A stretch of 38,637 bases of DNA from Microcaldota archaeon (lineage in GTDB: Archaea > Micrarchaeota > Micrarchaeia > Micrarchaeales > CABMGC01): positions 1 to 38,637 of the forward strand of contig JAJZRI010000005.1 in the NCBI GenBank assembly GCA_021802765.1. The letters run 5' to 3'. This document shows, in pieces, positions 16,802-25,017 of the stretch; within the stretch, counting starts at the first letter, position 1, and each line of letters starts with the position of its first letter. Made by a program: the position numbers and the translations under genes. The notes beneath the pieces are model-generated. The model saw only the letters and a list, made by a program, of their open reading frames with translations. It ran no database searches and was not told the origin of the DNA.

Positions 16802-17110
16802 ATGCCAAATAAGAAATCCTCAAAAGGAAAATCGTCAGGTAAGCTCGCCGCATTTAATAGAACCCAGGAGATATATAAGCTTTTAGAGAAGGGAATTATC
16901 GAGAGCGAAGCGCTTCTGAGCACCGCGGCGGACAGGCCCACAGATGATGCGCATGTACTGGATCTCCTTGAAAGCGCAAATGCCCCTGGCGCGCATTCTT
17001 ATTCTGAATCTTCTAGGAAGTCCGGGCAATCAAAGAGACATAGGGCTGCAAAGCCTTCAAAGAGCTCTAAAAAGAAGATTCCGGCGTCTGGAAATAAAAG
17101 AAAGAGATAA
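16802..17110 (+). CDS. Hypothetical small basic protein
   Basis: A 102-residue protein with Lys/Ser-rich ends (start MPNKKSSKGKSSGK, end SKKKIPASGNKRKR) and a helical middle (NRTQEIYKLLEKGIIESEAL and ADRPTDDAHVLDLLE). The tails suggest nucleic-acid contact. A clear TATA-like box lies about 45 bases upstream of the ATG. It is convergent with the response regulator, five bases apart. No family is recognised. Confidence 0.6.
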   Translation: MPNKKSSKGKSSGKLAAFNRTQEIYKLLEKGIIESEALLSTAADRPTDDAHVLDLLESANAPGAHSYSESSRKSGQSKRHRAAKPSKSSKKKIPASGNKRKR

Positions 17111-17115
17111 GCAGG

Positions 17116-18309
17116 CTAGTCCTCCTTTGTAGCCTTGCCTATAGAGAGCCTTACACCCCCCTGACCTCTGGTTATGGTTATATCAAGGTTCTCGCTTCCG
17201 AACATGCGTCTTAGCTCGTCGTAGGTGTAAGAGCCTATTGAGGTCTTGTCCTTGCCCTTTAGGATCTCGCTCCTCTTCGCCTTCAGGTAGTCCTTCTCTA
17301 TCGGAGTGTATGACAGGTCCAGTTTAGGAGCCTCTGCGCCATATATATCATCTATTCCAAGCTCAATGGGCTTGTAACCCTCGCTCTGGTATATGAATGG
17401 GAGTACGGCTGCGAATTCTGACCTTGTATCAGGTATCATCCGCTCAAGCTTGCCCTGGTCACCGCCTATGACGAAGTCGTCGCTATTAAGGAATCCGACA
17501 AACACGTCCGAGCCACGCTCCTTGACCTTGTCCTGCAGCAGCTGCGAGACGAGCCTGAGTATCGTTATCCCAGAATCCGTTCCAAATCTCTGTGCAAATT
17601 CTGCTATTCCCTCGACCCGTATCCTCCCAAGCTCATAGTTGCTGTCGTTGCTTTTTACCGCTTTCTCAACCGCATCAGATATCTTAGCCTCATTTGGGAG
17701 GTCTACCAGCGGGTCGAACTTCTTCCCCTTCTTCTTGAGGAAGATCGTTACAAGGCTCCTGAGTTCGACCGGGTCGAATGGCTTCTTTATGTAGTAGTCT
17801 GCACCGTACTTTATTCCCTTGAACCGGTTGGACGTCGGATCCATTGCGCTTACTATTATTACTATCGTGTCGCTAAGGCTTGGCGACTTCTTTATTGTCT
17901 GGCATATCTCAAGGCCGTCGAGCCCAGGGAGCATCAGATCGAGTATGACCAAGTCCGGCTTCTCGTACTTTATCTTCTCGAGTGCCTCCTTTCCGTCATA
18001 CATCTGTGTTATCTCAAAGCCGCTGCCCACGCTTAGTGACATTAGCTTGTTGATGTTCTTGTCATCCTCTACTATCACTATCCGTCTAAGAACGTTCTCG
18101 TTCTGCAGAACATAGTATGTGAGTATGCCCCCGCTGCTCCTTGATGCAATCGTGTTGGCATCCTCAAGCTCCTTTAGGCTCTTCTTTAGCACATCCTCTG
18201 TGGTATTGAGCGAGGATGCAAAGCTCCTTAGCTCGCTATATGTAACTTCCTGCCGGTCATTTATCATTGCTACTATGTCAGGTTTTATGTCCGAACTTAG
18301 AGAGTCCAT
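17116..18309 (-). CDS. Response regulator: winged helix, receiver, degenerate GGDEF
   Basis: A 397-residue protein. Residues about 8-70 form a winged-helix-like domain. Residues 75-190 are a receiver domain with acidic pocket E81/D82/D83, phosphoacceptor D124 (VILDLMLPGLDG), S154 and K175. Residues about 198-290 follow the GGDEF pattern (FDPLVDLPN, RFGTDSGITILRLVSQLLQ, VFVGFLNSDDFVI), but the GGDEF signature reads NSDDF, so cyclase activity is unlikely. Start ATG 18309 is preferred over 18381 because a TATA-like TTATTTATTC at about 18340-18350 lies inside the longer frame. The PAS/GAF histidine kinase nearby is its likely partner. Confidence 0.85.
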   Translation of the reverse strand: MDSLSSDIKPDIVAMINDRQEVTYSELRSFASSLNTTEDVLKKSLKELEDANTIASRSSGGILTYYVLQNENVLRRIVIVEDDKNINKLMSLSVGSGFEITQMYDGKEALEKIKYEKPDLVILDLMLPGLDGLEICQTIKKSPSLSDTIVIIVSAMDPTSNRFKGIKYGADYYIKKPFDPVELRSLVTIFLKKKGKKFDPLVDLPNEAKISDAVEKAVKSNDSNYELGRIRVEGIAEFAQRFGTDSGITILRLVSQLLQDKVKERGSDVFVGFLNSDDFVIGGDQGKLERMIPDTRSEFAAVLPFIYQSEGYKPIELGIDDIYGAEAPKLDLSYTPIEKDYLKAKRSEILKGKDKTSIGSYTYDELRRMFGSENLDITITRGQGGVRLSIGKATKED

Positions 18310-18407
18310 CCGATCGCCAATTCTAATAGCCAACAAAGGAATAAATAAGTTCTTTATCTTGCTGCTCCTCCATGTTCGCAAAATATAAAAGCTATGTACA
18401 TCTTAAT
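18310..18407. promoter_or_regulatory. Divergent promoters, response regulator and surface protein
   Basis: Leftward TATA-like box at about 18340-18350; rightward AAATATAAAA at 18381-18390, about 25 bases before ATG 18408, implying a leaderless start. Confidence 0.5.
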
Positions 18408-19382
18408 ATGCAGTGTTTAGGTGTATTTGTGCAGTTGGGAGTAAAGGGCATTGGAGTAATAATACTGATAATATTGGCAGTTGGAGCTTACCTTGCCCTT
18501 GGACAAGGCCCATCGACGCTGTCTAGCAAGACTACGGTTTCGCTTCCACGGAACGGGAGCTACAACTTCTACCTTTATGGAAGCCAGAATGTCTCGTCAA
18601 TGCTTGTGCAATCTCTATCGCCATCAAACGTCACCATATATCTTGGCAAGAGGCCGCTACTGCTAAACAACATAGTGGTGCTGCACCTTTCGCCTGGGGA
18701 GGCAAACAATGTCAGCCTTAAGGGTTCGCATACCGCCGACCTTAATGTCATGCTCGAGTCTGCCACATCTTCAGCTGCAACGGTTGTTCTCACATATGTT
18801 CCCGCAGGCTTTGGTGTGGGGGTCACGCCAGGCCTGAAGTACATAAGCCTGACCGGATCGCAGCCACTGCAGGCAGCAACGACAACTGCGGCGCAGGCAA
18901 CCACCACGGTAACCGCAGTACAGACCACAACAAGGCCAACCACGACGGTGCAGGCAAATAATAGCCTCTCTGCGCTCGAACAGGTGAATTCATCTAACCT
19001 AGGCCAGATGGTAAGCGGATATAATATCCTCTTCCAGAAGGATTTCAAGGCCTGCACACAAAGCACATATGACACCGAATTTGCTACGCAGTACGGCATG
19101 GTGCCCACAGGGAGCATGAGCTTCTATAACGCGACGCTTCAGGTGCCACAGAGGATGTCAAGCAGTGTAAAACCAATAGGAGGAAGCATATTCAATGTAA
19201 CTTATGAGGAGGTTACTGGATCTGGCAACAGGAAGTTCGGGACTGTGAGCTACAACCTAACTGGACAATTCATAGTTACTTCAGTCTTTACTGGTGACTT
19301 TGGAAGAAGCTACAGCGCCGTCCTTGAGAATTATACTGTACTAAACAAGTCAACAGACAATTGCGCAACATTCGGAGTGTAA
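18408..19382 (+). CDS. Membrane-anchored or secreted Thr-rich protein
   Basis: A protein of about 324 residues with one N-terminal hydrophobic helix (VIILIILAVGAYLALG), so it is anchored or exported. A beta-rich region with several N-x-S/T sites follows, then a Thr/Ala-rich linker (TTTVTAVQTTTRPTTTVQ) likely to be glycosylated, then a second beta-rich domain with spaced Cys. The start is placed at ATG 18408 because the TATA-like box lies at 18381-18390; GTG 18429 with AGGTG upstream is an alternative. It lies between a histidine kinase and a response regulator. No family is recognised. Confidence 0.7.
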   Translation: MQCLGVFVQLGVKGIGVIILIILAVGAYLALGQGPSTLSSKTTVSLPRNGSYNFYLYGSQNVSSMLVQSLSPSNVTIYLGKRPLLLNNIVVLHLSPGEANNVSLKGSHTADLNVMLESATSSAATVVLTYVPAGFGVGVTPGLKYISLTGSQPLQAATTTAAQATTTVTAVQTTTRPTTTVQANNSLSALEQVNSSNLGQMVSGYNILFQKDFKACTQSTYDTEFATQYGMVPTGSMSFYNATLQVPQRMSSSVKPIGGSIFNVTYEEVTGSGNRKFGTVSYNLTGQFIVTSVFTGDFGRSYSAVLENYTVLNKSTDNCATFGV

Positions 19383-19387
19383 AAGGA

Positions 19388-21640
19388 TTAGGATTGGTGC
19401 TCGGCCTTATTGTATTTTAGCGTCTTCTTTGGTATCTTTGCCTTTATCGGCAAAGTGAACCTAAATGTGGTTCCTTTGCCTACGTCAGAGTCCAGCACTT
19501 TTATCATGCCGTGATGGAGATGGACTATCTCGCTCACTATAGATAGGCCCAGACCGGTTCCTGACCCTTCCTGCTTGACCATACCCCTCTTTAACTGGTA
19601 GAATTTCTTGAATATCTTTGGTATGTCTGATTTGCTGATTCCTATTCCGGTATCCGAGACGTCCACGCACACCGTGCCCTTCGTCCTTGTGACCTTGATC
19701 TTTATGTAGCCCTTCTCGGTGAATTTCAGCGCATTGCCTATGAGGTTTGAGAAGATCTGTATCACCCTATTTGGATCTGCAGTTATTTCTGGCACATCAT
19801 AGTCGACCTCCCATAAGAACTCGAGTCCCTTGTTCTCGCACGCTTCCTGAAGCGACTTGATGCTTGGGTTGTTTAATATGTCCCTGAAGTTGACAGGCTG
19901 CAGGTCGAGCTTGACTATACCGGATTGCAGCTTTGCAACGTCAAGTATCTGCTTAACCAGCTGCAGGAACCTGTCAGATTCATCGTATATTATCTGCAGG
20001 TACTCTTTTTGCTCTTTTGATAGATTGCTTGCGTTGTCCGTAAGTAGCAGCTTTGAGAAGCCCATTATGTTTGTTATGGGAGTCTTCAGGTCGTGGGATA
20101 TGTTGTATATGAACTGCGACTTGAGATCGCTCTCTGCCTTTTGCTTCTTCGCGTCGTCCTCGGCGCGATCCTTTGCGTCCTCAAGCTCCTGGAACTTGCG
20201 TTTTGTGAGCAGTTCCCGGCACATTATCAGGAACCTTGAAATGTTTCCATTCTGATCGATTATCGCTTTAACGGTCTGGTCGCATGGGACTTCTGTCCGG
20301 TCCTTCATTTCCAGCATGGAGACATAGACATCCTTTATGTAACCATTGCTCCTGGCAACTGAAAACGATGTAGCCAGCTTCTTCTGACTCTCCCCATCTG
20401 CACAGAGGGAGTATACTTGCGTGCCTACAAATCCGTTGCCCATGTTGAAGAGCATCTCTGCTGCGCGATTATATGACATTATGTATCCTGAGGAATCGAC
20501 CTCTATCATGGGATCGTTGGAGAGCCTGACTACGTCCTGAAGCAGGCTGCCTGCGAATTTTGATATGCGCTCATAGTCCTTTGAGACTATGCAGTAGATG
20601 TCATCTTTGGTCTCGTATGCTGCCAGATTTGCATAAAACTCTATCTCATTGCCGAAGTTGAGCTTTATCGGAGACGACAGCCTGCCTGAGGAAAGCTTCC
20701 TGAGCGAGTCGGATATATTTGACGGGGATATTATAAAATCAGTAAACTTCTTTCCCACGAGCATGTCTCCTTGTATCCCGAAGAGGTCTCCAGATGCGCC
20801 GCTGACCCAGGAGATTAGTAGATCCTTGTCAAGGGACATGAAGACGCTTTCACTGCTTTTGTCCAGAAGTTTTGCTCGTTCCTCGGCCTCGCGAGATTCG
20901 CTCACCTCGTTTATCATCAGATGCGTTAGGCCGTCGCTGATCTTGCTTGGCGATATCTCGAATATCTTGCCCTGGTATAGCTTCCCGGATGATTCAATGA
21001 GCATGCCTTTCCTGAGCCGGTCCATTGCGGCGCTGTCCAGATCGAATATGTCAGTGATGTTTGTACCTGTCAGCTCCTTCTGACTCCTGTTGAAGTAATT
21101 GAGCGCGGATTTGTTTGCCCGCACTATGGTGCCTTCGAAACTTACAAGCATCTGCGGGAGCAGATTGTTGAAGGATGCATCGAAGTACTTGGCTACGCTA
21201 AGACTCTTATCTCTCTCGAACTTTGAACCGGACTCGCTGCTTATGATGCCCGATGCTATGGAGAAGAGGACATTGTACTCGGGGTTAAATCCGTCTTCAT
21301 CGGCCGATAGGAGAGTTATTGTGCCGAAAGACTTCCCATCCTTTGATATTGGCAAGATAGCGCAGCACTTGTAACCTCGGTTAGCGTAGCTTATAAGTTC
21401 CGTAGCAGAATAGCCGCTGAGCCCATTCTCTACATAGGGCTTCCCGGTATTGAGCGCCGTCTCCTCTATCGGATTGAACTGCCGGTTTGGAGAGGATTCG
21501 TTTATTATTACCTCGTTTATGCCCAACTTTGCCTTTGCGTATTCTGCGAACTTGAGCATCAGTTCGCGGTATCCCTGCGACTCCCTGCTAAGCTGAAGGA
21601 TATCGATGCTAAGTCTGTCTGCCGGAATTGAGGGTCGCAT
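19388..21640 (-). CDS. Soluble sensor histidine kinase, GAF-PAS-PAS-PAS-HisKA-HATPase
   Basis: A 750-residue kinase without membrane helices. Residues about 10-140 look like GAF (KCCAILPISKDGKSFGTITL); three PAS-like units follow at about 155-250, 262-360 and 368-480; a coiled coil spans about 480-508. The HisKA H-box is FIYNISHDLKTPITNIMG (H516). The ATPase has NRVIQIFSNLIGNALKFTEK, DTGIGIS and GSGTGLGLSIV. It senses a cytoplasmic signal, perhaps redox or a small ligand. The response regulator at 17116-18309 on the same strand is the probable partner. The start shares a compact region with fibrillarin on the other strand. Confidence 0.92.
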   Translation of the reverse strand: MRPSIPADRLSIDILQLSRESQGYRELMLKFAEYAKAKLGINEVIINESSPNRQFNPIEETALNTGKPYVENGLSGYSATELISYANRGYKCCAILPISKDGKSFGTITLLSADEDGFNPEYNVLFSIASGIISSESGSKFERDKSLSVAKYFDASFNNLLPQMLVSFEGTIVRANKSALNYFNRSQKELTGTNITDIFDLDSAAMDRLRKGMLIESSGKLYQGKIFEISPSKISDGLTHLMINEVSESREAEERAKLLDKSSESVFMSLDKDLLISWVSGASGDLFGIQGDMLVGKKFTDFIISPSNISDSLRKLSSGRLSSPIKLNFGNEIEFYANLAAYETKDDIYCIVSKDYERISKFAGSLLQDVVRLSNDPMIEVDSSGYIMSYNRAAEMLFNMGNGFVGTQVYSLCADGESQKKLATSFSVARSNGYIKDVYVSMLEMKDRTEVPCDQTVKAIIDQNGNISRFLIMCRELLTKRKFQELEDAKDRAEDDAKKQKAESDLKSQFIYNISHDLKTPITNIMGFSKLLLTDNASNLSKEQKEYLQIIYDESDRFLQLVKQILDVAKLQSGIVKLDLQPVNFRDILNNPSIKSLQEACENKGLEFLWEVDYDVPEITADPNRVIQIFSNLIGNALKFTEKGYIKIKVTRTKGTVCVDVSDTGIGISKSDIPKIFKKFYQLKRGMVKQEGSGTGLGLSIVSEIVHLHHGMIKVLDSDVGKGTTFRFTLPIKAKIPKKTLKYNKAEHQS

Positions 21641-21707
21641 CCCGATCGCATAATAATTAATCCGGCAAACGTTATAAAGTTAGTGCAACGAATTATCTAT
21701 TGTTTCA
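21641..21707. promoter_or_regulatory. Divergent promoter, histidine kinase and fibrillarin
   Basis: GTTATAAAGTT at about 21669-21679 can act as a TATA box in both directions (AACTTTATAAC on the minus strand), about 30-38 bases from each start codon. Nothing else is seen in the 67 bases. Confidence 0.4.
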
Positions 21708-22364
21708 ATGATACAGAAGCTGTTTGACGGAGTATACCGAATTGACGGCAAGCTTGCCACGCAGAACATGGTCAAGGGAGTCAGAGTATATAACGAGGAT
21801 CTGGTAGAAGAGGATGGGAAGCAATACAGGCTCTGGAATCCCTACAGGAGCAAGCTCTCCGCTGCGATAATGAACGGGCTTATGGAGCTTGGCATAAAGA
21901 AGGGCTCGAAAGTATTATACCTGGGTGCTGCGAGCGGGACTACGCCAAGCCATGTAAGCGACATAGTGGGCGACAAGGGCATTGTGTTCTGCGTCGAGAT
22001 ATCCGAGAGGAGCATGCGTGATCTGCTCAAGGTCTGCGAGGTTAGGAAGAACCTTCTTCCCATACTTGAGGACGCAAGGAACACGGGCGCGTATTCCAAT
22101 GATGTTGGTGAAGTCGACATAATATACCAGGATGTTGCCGCGCGGGACCAGGACCAGATACTGCTAAGGAACGCAGCTATGCTCAAGAAGGGTGGACTGG
22201 CATATGTCGCAATAAAATCGCAGAGCATAGACGTGGCAAAGCATCCCAAGCTTGTTTTCGAAGACTTCAAGAGATCTATCTTGCAGGTATTCGAGATAGT
22301 GCAGGAAGTGGACATAGAACCCTACGATTCTATGCACCTTTTCATAGTACTAAGGAAGAGATAA
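21708..22364 (+). CDS. flpA: Fibrillarin-like rRNA/tRNA 2'-O-methyltransferase
   Basis: The methyltransferase of the box C/D ribonucleoprotein, working with Nop5 and L7Ae on sites chosen by guide RNAs. Features: N-terminal beta region (GVYRIDGKLATQNMVKG), RLWNPYRSKLSAAI with the conserved Lys, SAM-binding VLYLGAASGTTPSHVSDIVG, IIYQDVA, VAIKSQS and the C-terminal SMHLFIVLRK with the conserved His. 218 residues, normal length. Nop5, usually adjacent, is not in the window. The C/D sRNA at 6690-6747 is a local client. Confidence 0.95.
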   Translation: MIQKLFDGVYRIDGKLATQNMVKGVRVYNEDLVEEDGKQYRLWNPYRSKLSAAIMNGLMELGIKKGSKVLYLGAASGTTPSHVSDIVGDKGIVFCVEISERSMRDLLKVCEVRKNLLPILEDARNTGAYSNDVGEVDIIYQDVAARDQDQILLRNAAMLKKGGLAYVAIKSQSIDVAKHPKLVFEDFKRSILQVFEIVQEVDIEPYDSMHLFIVLRKR

Positions 22365-22405
22365 CTGCGCAACAGTTAAATTCTGTTTCATTCATAGTGT
22401 TAAGC

Positions 22406-23242
22406 ATGAAGCTTGATGGCTACATAAAAAGGCTTGACTTGGCTATGCAGACCGACCTGGTATGCAGGAGCTGCGGGAACATGGTTGTCTCGTTTTCAGG
22501 AGTGCAGGAATCCATATGCAATTTCTGCGAGTCACATGTGCAGATGCCTGATAAGGACTTTGTGCATAGCAGCAAGGAGATAGAGGATGGCCTTACGCTT
22601 ATGCAGAAAAGTGCGGGCGAGGGGAACTGGATAGATGGCGCGCAGCAGGCGGATGTCTTAGGAATGGGCAAGGATCCGTACCTGGCATTTGGTGCGGCGA
22701 GCTTCTACAGGTTCTTCTCGGATTATACTTATTATTCGGTGGATTACACTCTTGGCGGATTTATGTATGGCAATGCTGAAAAGAGAAGCGACGAACCCAA
22801 AAAAAACATGCACAATGCGATTGCATTGATATCAAAATCGAGAGACTTCCTCTTCAGGACGCTAAAGCTCATGGACACAATGAAGTACGATGATGATTCG
22901 GCAATGCTCATGAGGCTTATTGCAAACTTGAGGCTGAAGAGGAGAACGCATGCGCAAGTCGTACTGGAAAGGATAGACAAGGAATCCAAAAATTCCATAA
23001 TACGGGATTATGCGCACCTTGCATTCGACTACAATGAAAGAAACGGCGGGAAGCGGCTTGACAACCTCATGTCTCTTGGGGTCGTTAATTCATTTTATTA
23101 CATGGCACTGCGTGAGTCTGCGCACGGAAACATTGACGGTGGCATAAGGATGATGGATGCGCTTGCATCTAAAACCAAAATGCAGCTGGCCCTATATTCA
23201 GGGATAAGGCTTAGGGCAGTCAGGGAGGCTTCTGGATTGTGA
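22406..23242 (+). CDS. Hypothetical zinc-ribbon protein with helical repeats
   Basis: A protein of about 278 residues. An N-terminal zinc ribbon has two CxxC pairs (LVCRSCGNMVVSF and ESICNFCESHV); the rest is helical and repeat-like (DGLTLMQKSAGEGNWIDGAQ, SIIRDYAHLAFDYNERN). Start ATG 22406 is taken over GTG 22397. It follows fibrillarin after 41 bases and overlaps the next gene (TGATG), so all three may be co-transcribed. No named family is recognised. Confidence 0.7.
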   Translation: MKLDGYIKRLDLAMQTDLVCRSCGNMVVSFSGVQESICNFCESHVQMPDKDFVHSSKEIEDGLTLMQKSAGEGNWIDGAQQADVLGMGKDPYLAFGAASFYRFFSDYTYYSVDYTLGGFMYGNAEKRSDEPKKNMHNAIALISKSRDFLFRTLKLMDTMKYDDDSAMLMRLIANLRLKRRTHAQVVLERIDKESKNSIIRDYAHLAFDYNERNGGKRLDNLMSLGVVNSFYYMALRESAHGNIDGGIRMMDALASKTKMQLALYSGIRLRAVREASGL

Positions 23243-25011
23243 TGCAGATGGAAAAGGAGACAGGATATGTTTTCCTTTCAAATTCAAGAACCTCCGCTCT
23301 TGAGAAGGACGGGGAGATAGTGTGGTTTCCATGCCCAAGGTTTGATTCGCCGTCCATATTTTCAAAGATACTTGATGAAAAATCTGGGGGGTCACTATCG
23401 CTTCGGCCGGAGGCCAAATGCGATATTACAACGTCTTACATCGGGGATGGACTTATAGCAAAGAGCGTATTTTCAACCGATGTGGGAAGGCTCGTTGCAA
23501 TTGACTTCATGCCGCTTGCCATGCCTTCAATAATACGGATAATAGACTCAGAAGTTCCTTTCTCGGTAAAGATAAATCCTCGTTTTGTTTATGGAAAGGC
23601 AGGTGCAAATATTGCAATCAAGTCTGATGGTATCAGTTTTAGGGAACGGGGTATGGAAGGGAGCTTTGATGTAAGAATCAATGGCAATTACAGGTACAAA
23701 GGAAACGGAGCATTCCAGTTTGGCCGCGGAAAGGCGAGCCTGATGTGCCTCTATTCAAAGAATTTCAAGTATGGGCTTTTTGGTGCGTCAGGTCACGTCT
23801 ATCCAGAACCTAAAGAAGCACTTGACAGAACGCAGGAATACTGGAGGACGCAGATTGCTACGGCACGCAGGTCAGGGATATTTGTTGAGGAATACAAACG
23901 ATCGCTTGCAGTAATAATTGGGCTCACATACGCACCGTCAGGAGCCATAATAGCAGCCCCAACCACATCCTTGCCTGCAATAATCGGGAAGGGCAGCAAT
24001 TGGGATTACAGATATGTGTGGATACGGGATGCATCATATGCCGTTGAGGCTCTGGCAAAGGCAGGGCTTGTTTATCGCGCGCAAAGGGCACTGAGCTTCA
24101 TGGCAAGCACAATAGACCTATCGCTAAAGAACTTCAACCATCCGCTGTTCGAACTTGATGGAACCGCCCCTGCTGCTGAGGAGGAGTTGAAATGGCTTGC
24201 GGGACACAGAAACTCAAGGCCGGTCAGGATAGGCAACGGAGCTTATGTGCAGGTGCAAAAGGACATTGAAGGAGAGTTCATGAATGCGCTTTACACCTAT
24301 TTTGCCATCTCAAAAGACGCGGGCTTCATAAAAGAAAATATGTGGGCTATTGACGCGATAGCGTCATGGTGTGGCAGGACTTGGAATGACAAGAGCACAA
24401 GCCTGTGGGAAGAGCGTGACCAAAAGCAGCATTTCGTTCATACGAAGCTTATGAACTGGGTTGCGATAGACAGGGCACGCAGACTAAAGCTTGCTGTAGG
24501 AGAAGACGACGGCGTTAAAGACCTAAATAGGATATCCGACAAGATACGCGATGAAATTATGAAGAAGGGCTTTTCGAAGAAGCACGGCTCATTCGTAAAG
24601 CATTACGGAAGCGATAGCGTTGACGCGTCTCTTTTGCTGCTTCCTCTGTATGGATTCATAGATGCTAGGGATGAAAGGTTTATGAGCACAGTGAATAGGA
24701 TAATAGAGAGGCTTGGCGCAGGCGACGGACTTTTGAATAGAACTGAGAATGATTATGAAGGGGAGGATTCGGAGCCGTTCACTCTCACAAACACTTGGCT
24801 TGCAAGGGCGTACATTAGGATGGGTAGAAGGAGAAAGGCGATTTTGGCCCTTAAGGCCCTTGCCAATACGTCAACCAAGTTGATGCTGTTTGGCGAAAGG
24901 GCCAATTCCAGTACTGGCCATGCGCTTGGCAATTTTCCACAACTCTTCCCGCATGCAGGATTCGTCACTGCAGTCGCAGAGTACTGCAGCGCTGATCTGG
25001 CGCAGGTCTAA
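23242..25011 (+). CDS. Glycoside hydrolase family 15 (glucoamylase/trehalase-like)
   Basis: An (alpha/alpha)6-barrel hydrolase releasing glucose from alpha-glucans or trehalose. N-terminal beta domain (TSALEKDGEIVWFPCPRFDS), then barrel motifs WDYRYVWIRDASYAVEAL, SLWEERDQKQHFVHTKLMNW with the probable catalytic acid Glu, VDASLLLLPLYGFI, FTLTNTWLARAY and HALGNFPQLFPHAG near the end, preceded by a Glu (LFGERA) where the catalytic base should be. 589 residues, typical for archaeal and bacterial members. The start codon overlaps the upstream stop. No signal peptide, so it acts in the cytoplasm. Glucoamylase and trehalase cannot be told apart by eye. Confidence 0.9.
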   Translation: MQMEKETGYVFLSNSRTSALEKDGEIVWFPCPRFDSPSIFSKILDEKSGGSLSLRPEAKCDITTSYIGDGLIAKSVFSTDVGRLVAIDFMPLAMPSIIRIIDSEVPFSVKINPRFVYGKAGANIAIKSDGISFRERGMEGSFDVRINGNYRYKGNGAFQFGRGKASLMCLYSKNFKYGLFGASGHVYPEPKEALDRTQEYWRTQIATARRSGIFVEEYKRSLAVIIGLTYAPSGAIIAAPTTSLPAIIGKGSNWDYRYVWIRDASYAVEALAKAGLVYRAQRALSFMASTIDLSLKNFNHPLFELDGTAPAAEEELKWLAGHRNSRPVRIGNGAYVQVQKDIEGEFMNALYTYFAISKDAGFIKENMWAIDAIASWCGRTWNDKSTSLWEERDQKQHFVHTKLMNWVAIDRARRLKLAVGEDDGVKDLNRISDKIRDEIMKKGFSKKHGSFVKHYGSDSVDASLLLLPLYGFIDARDERFMSTVNRIIERLGAGDGLLNRTENDYEGEDSEPFTLTNTWLARAYIRMGRRRKAILALKALANTSTKLMLFGERANSSTGHALGNFPQLFPHAGFVTAVAEYCSADLAQV

Positions 25012-25017
25012 ACCTGG

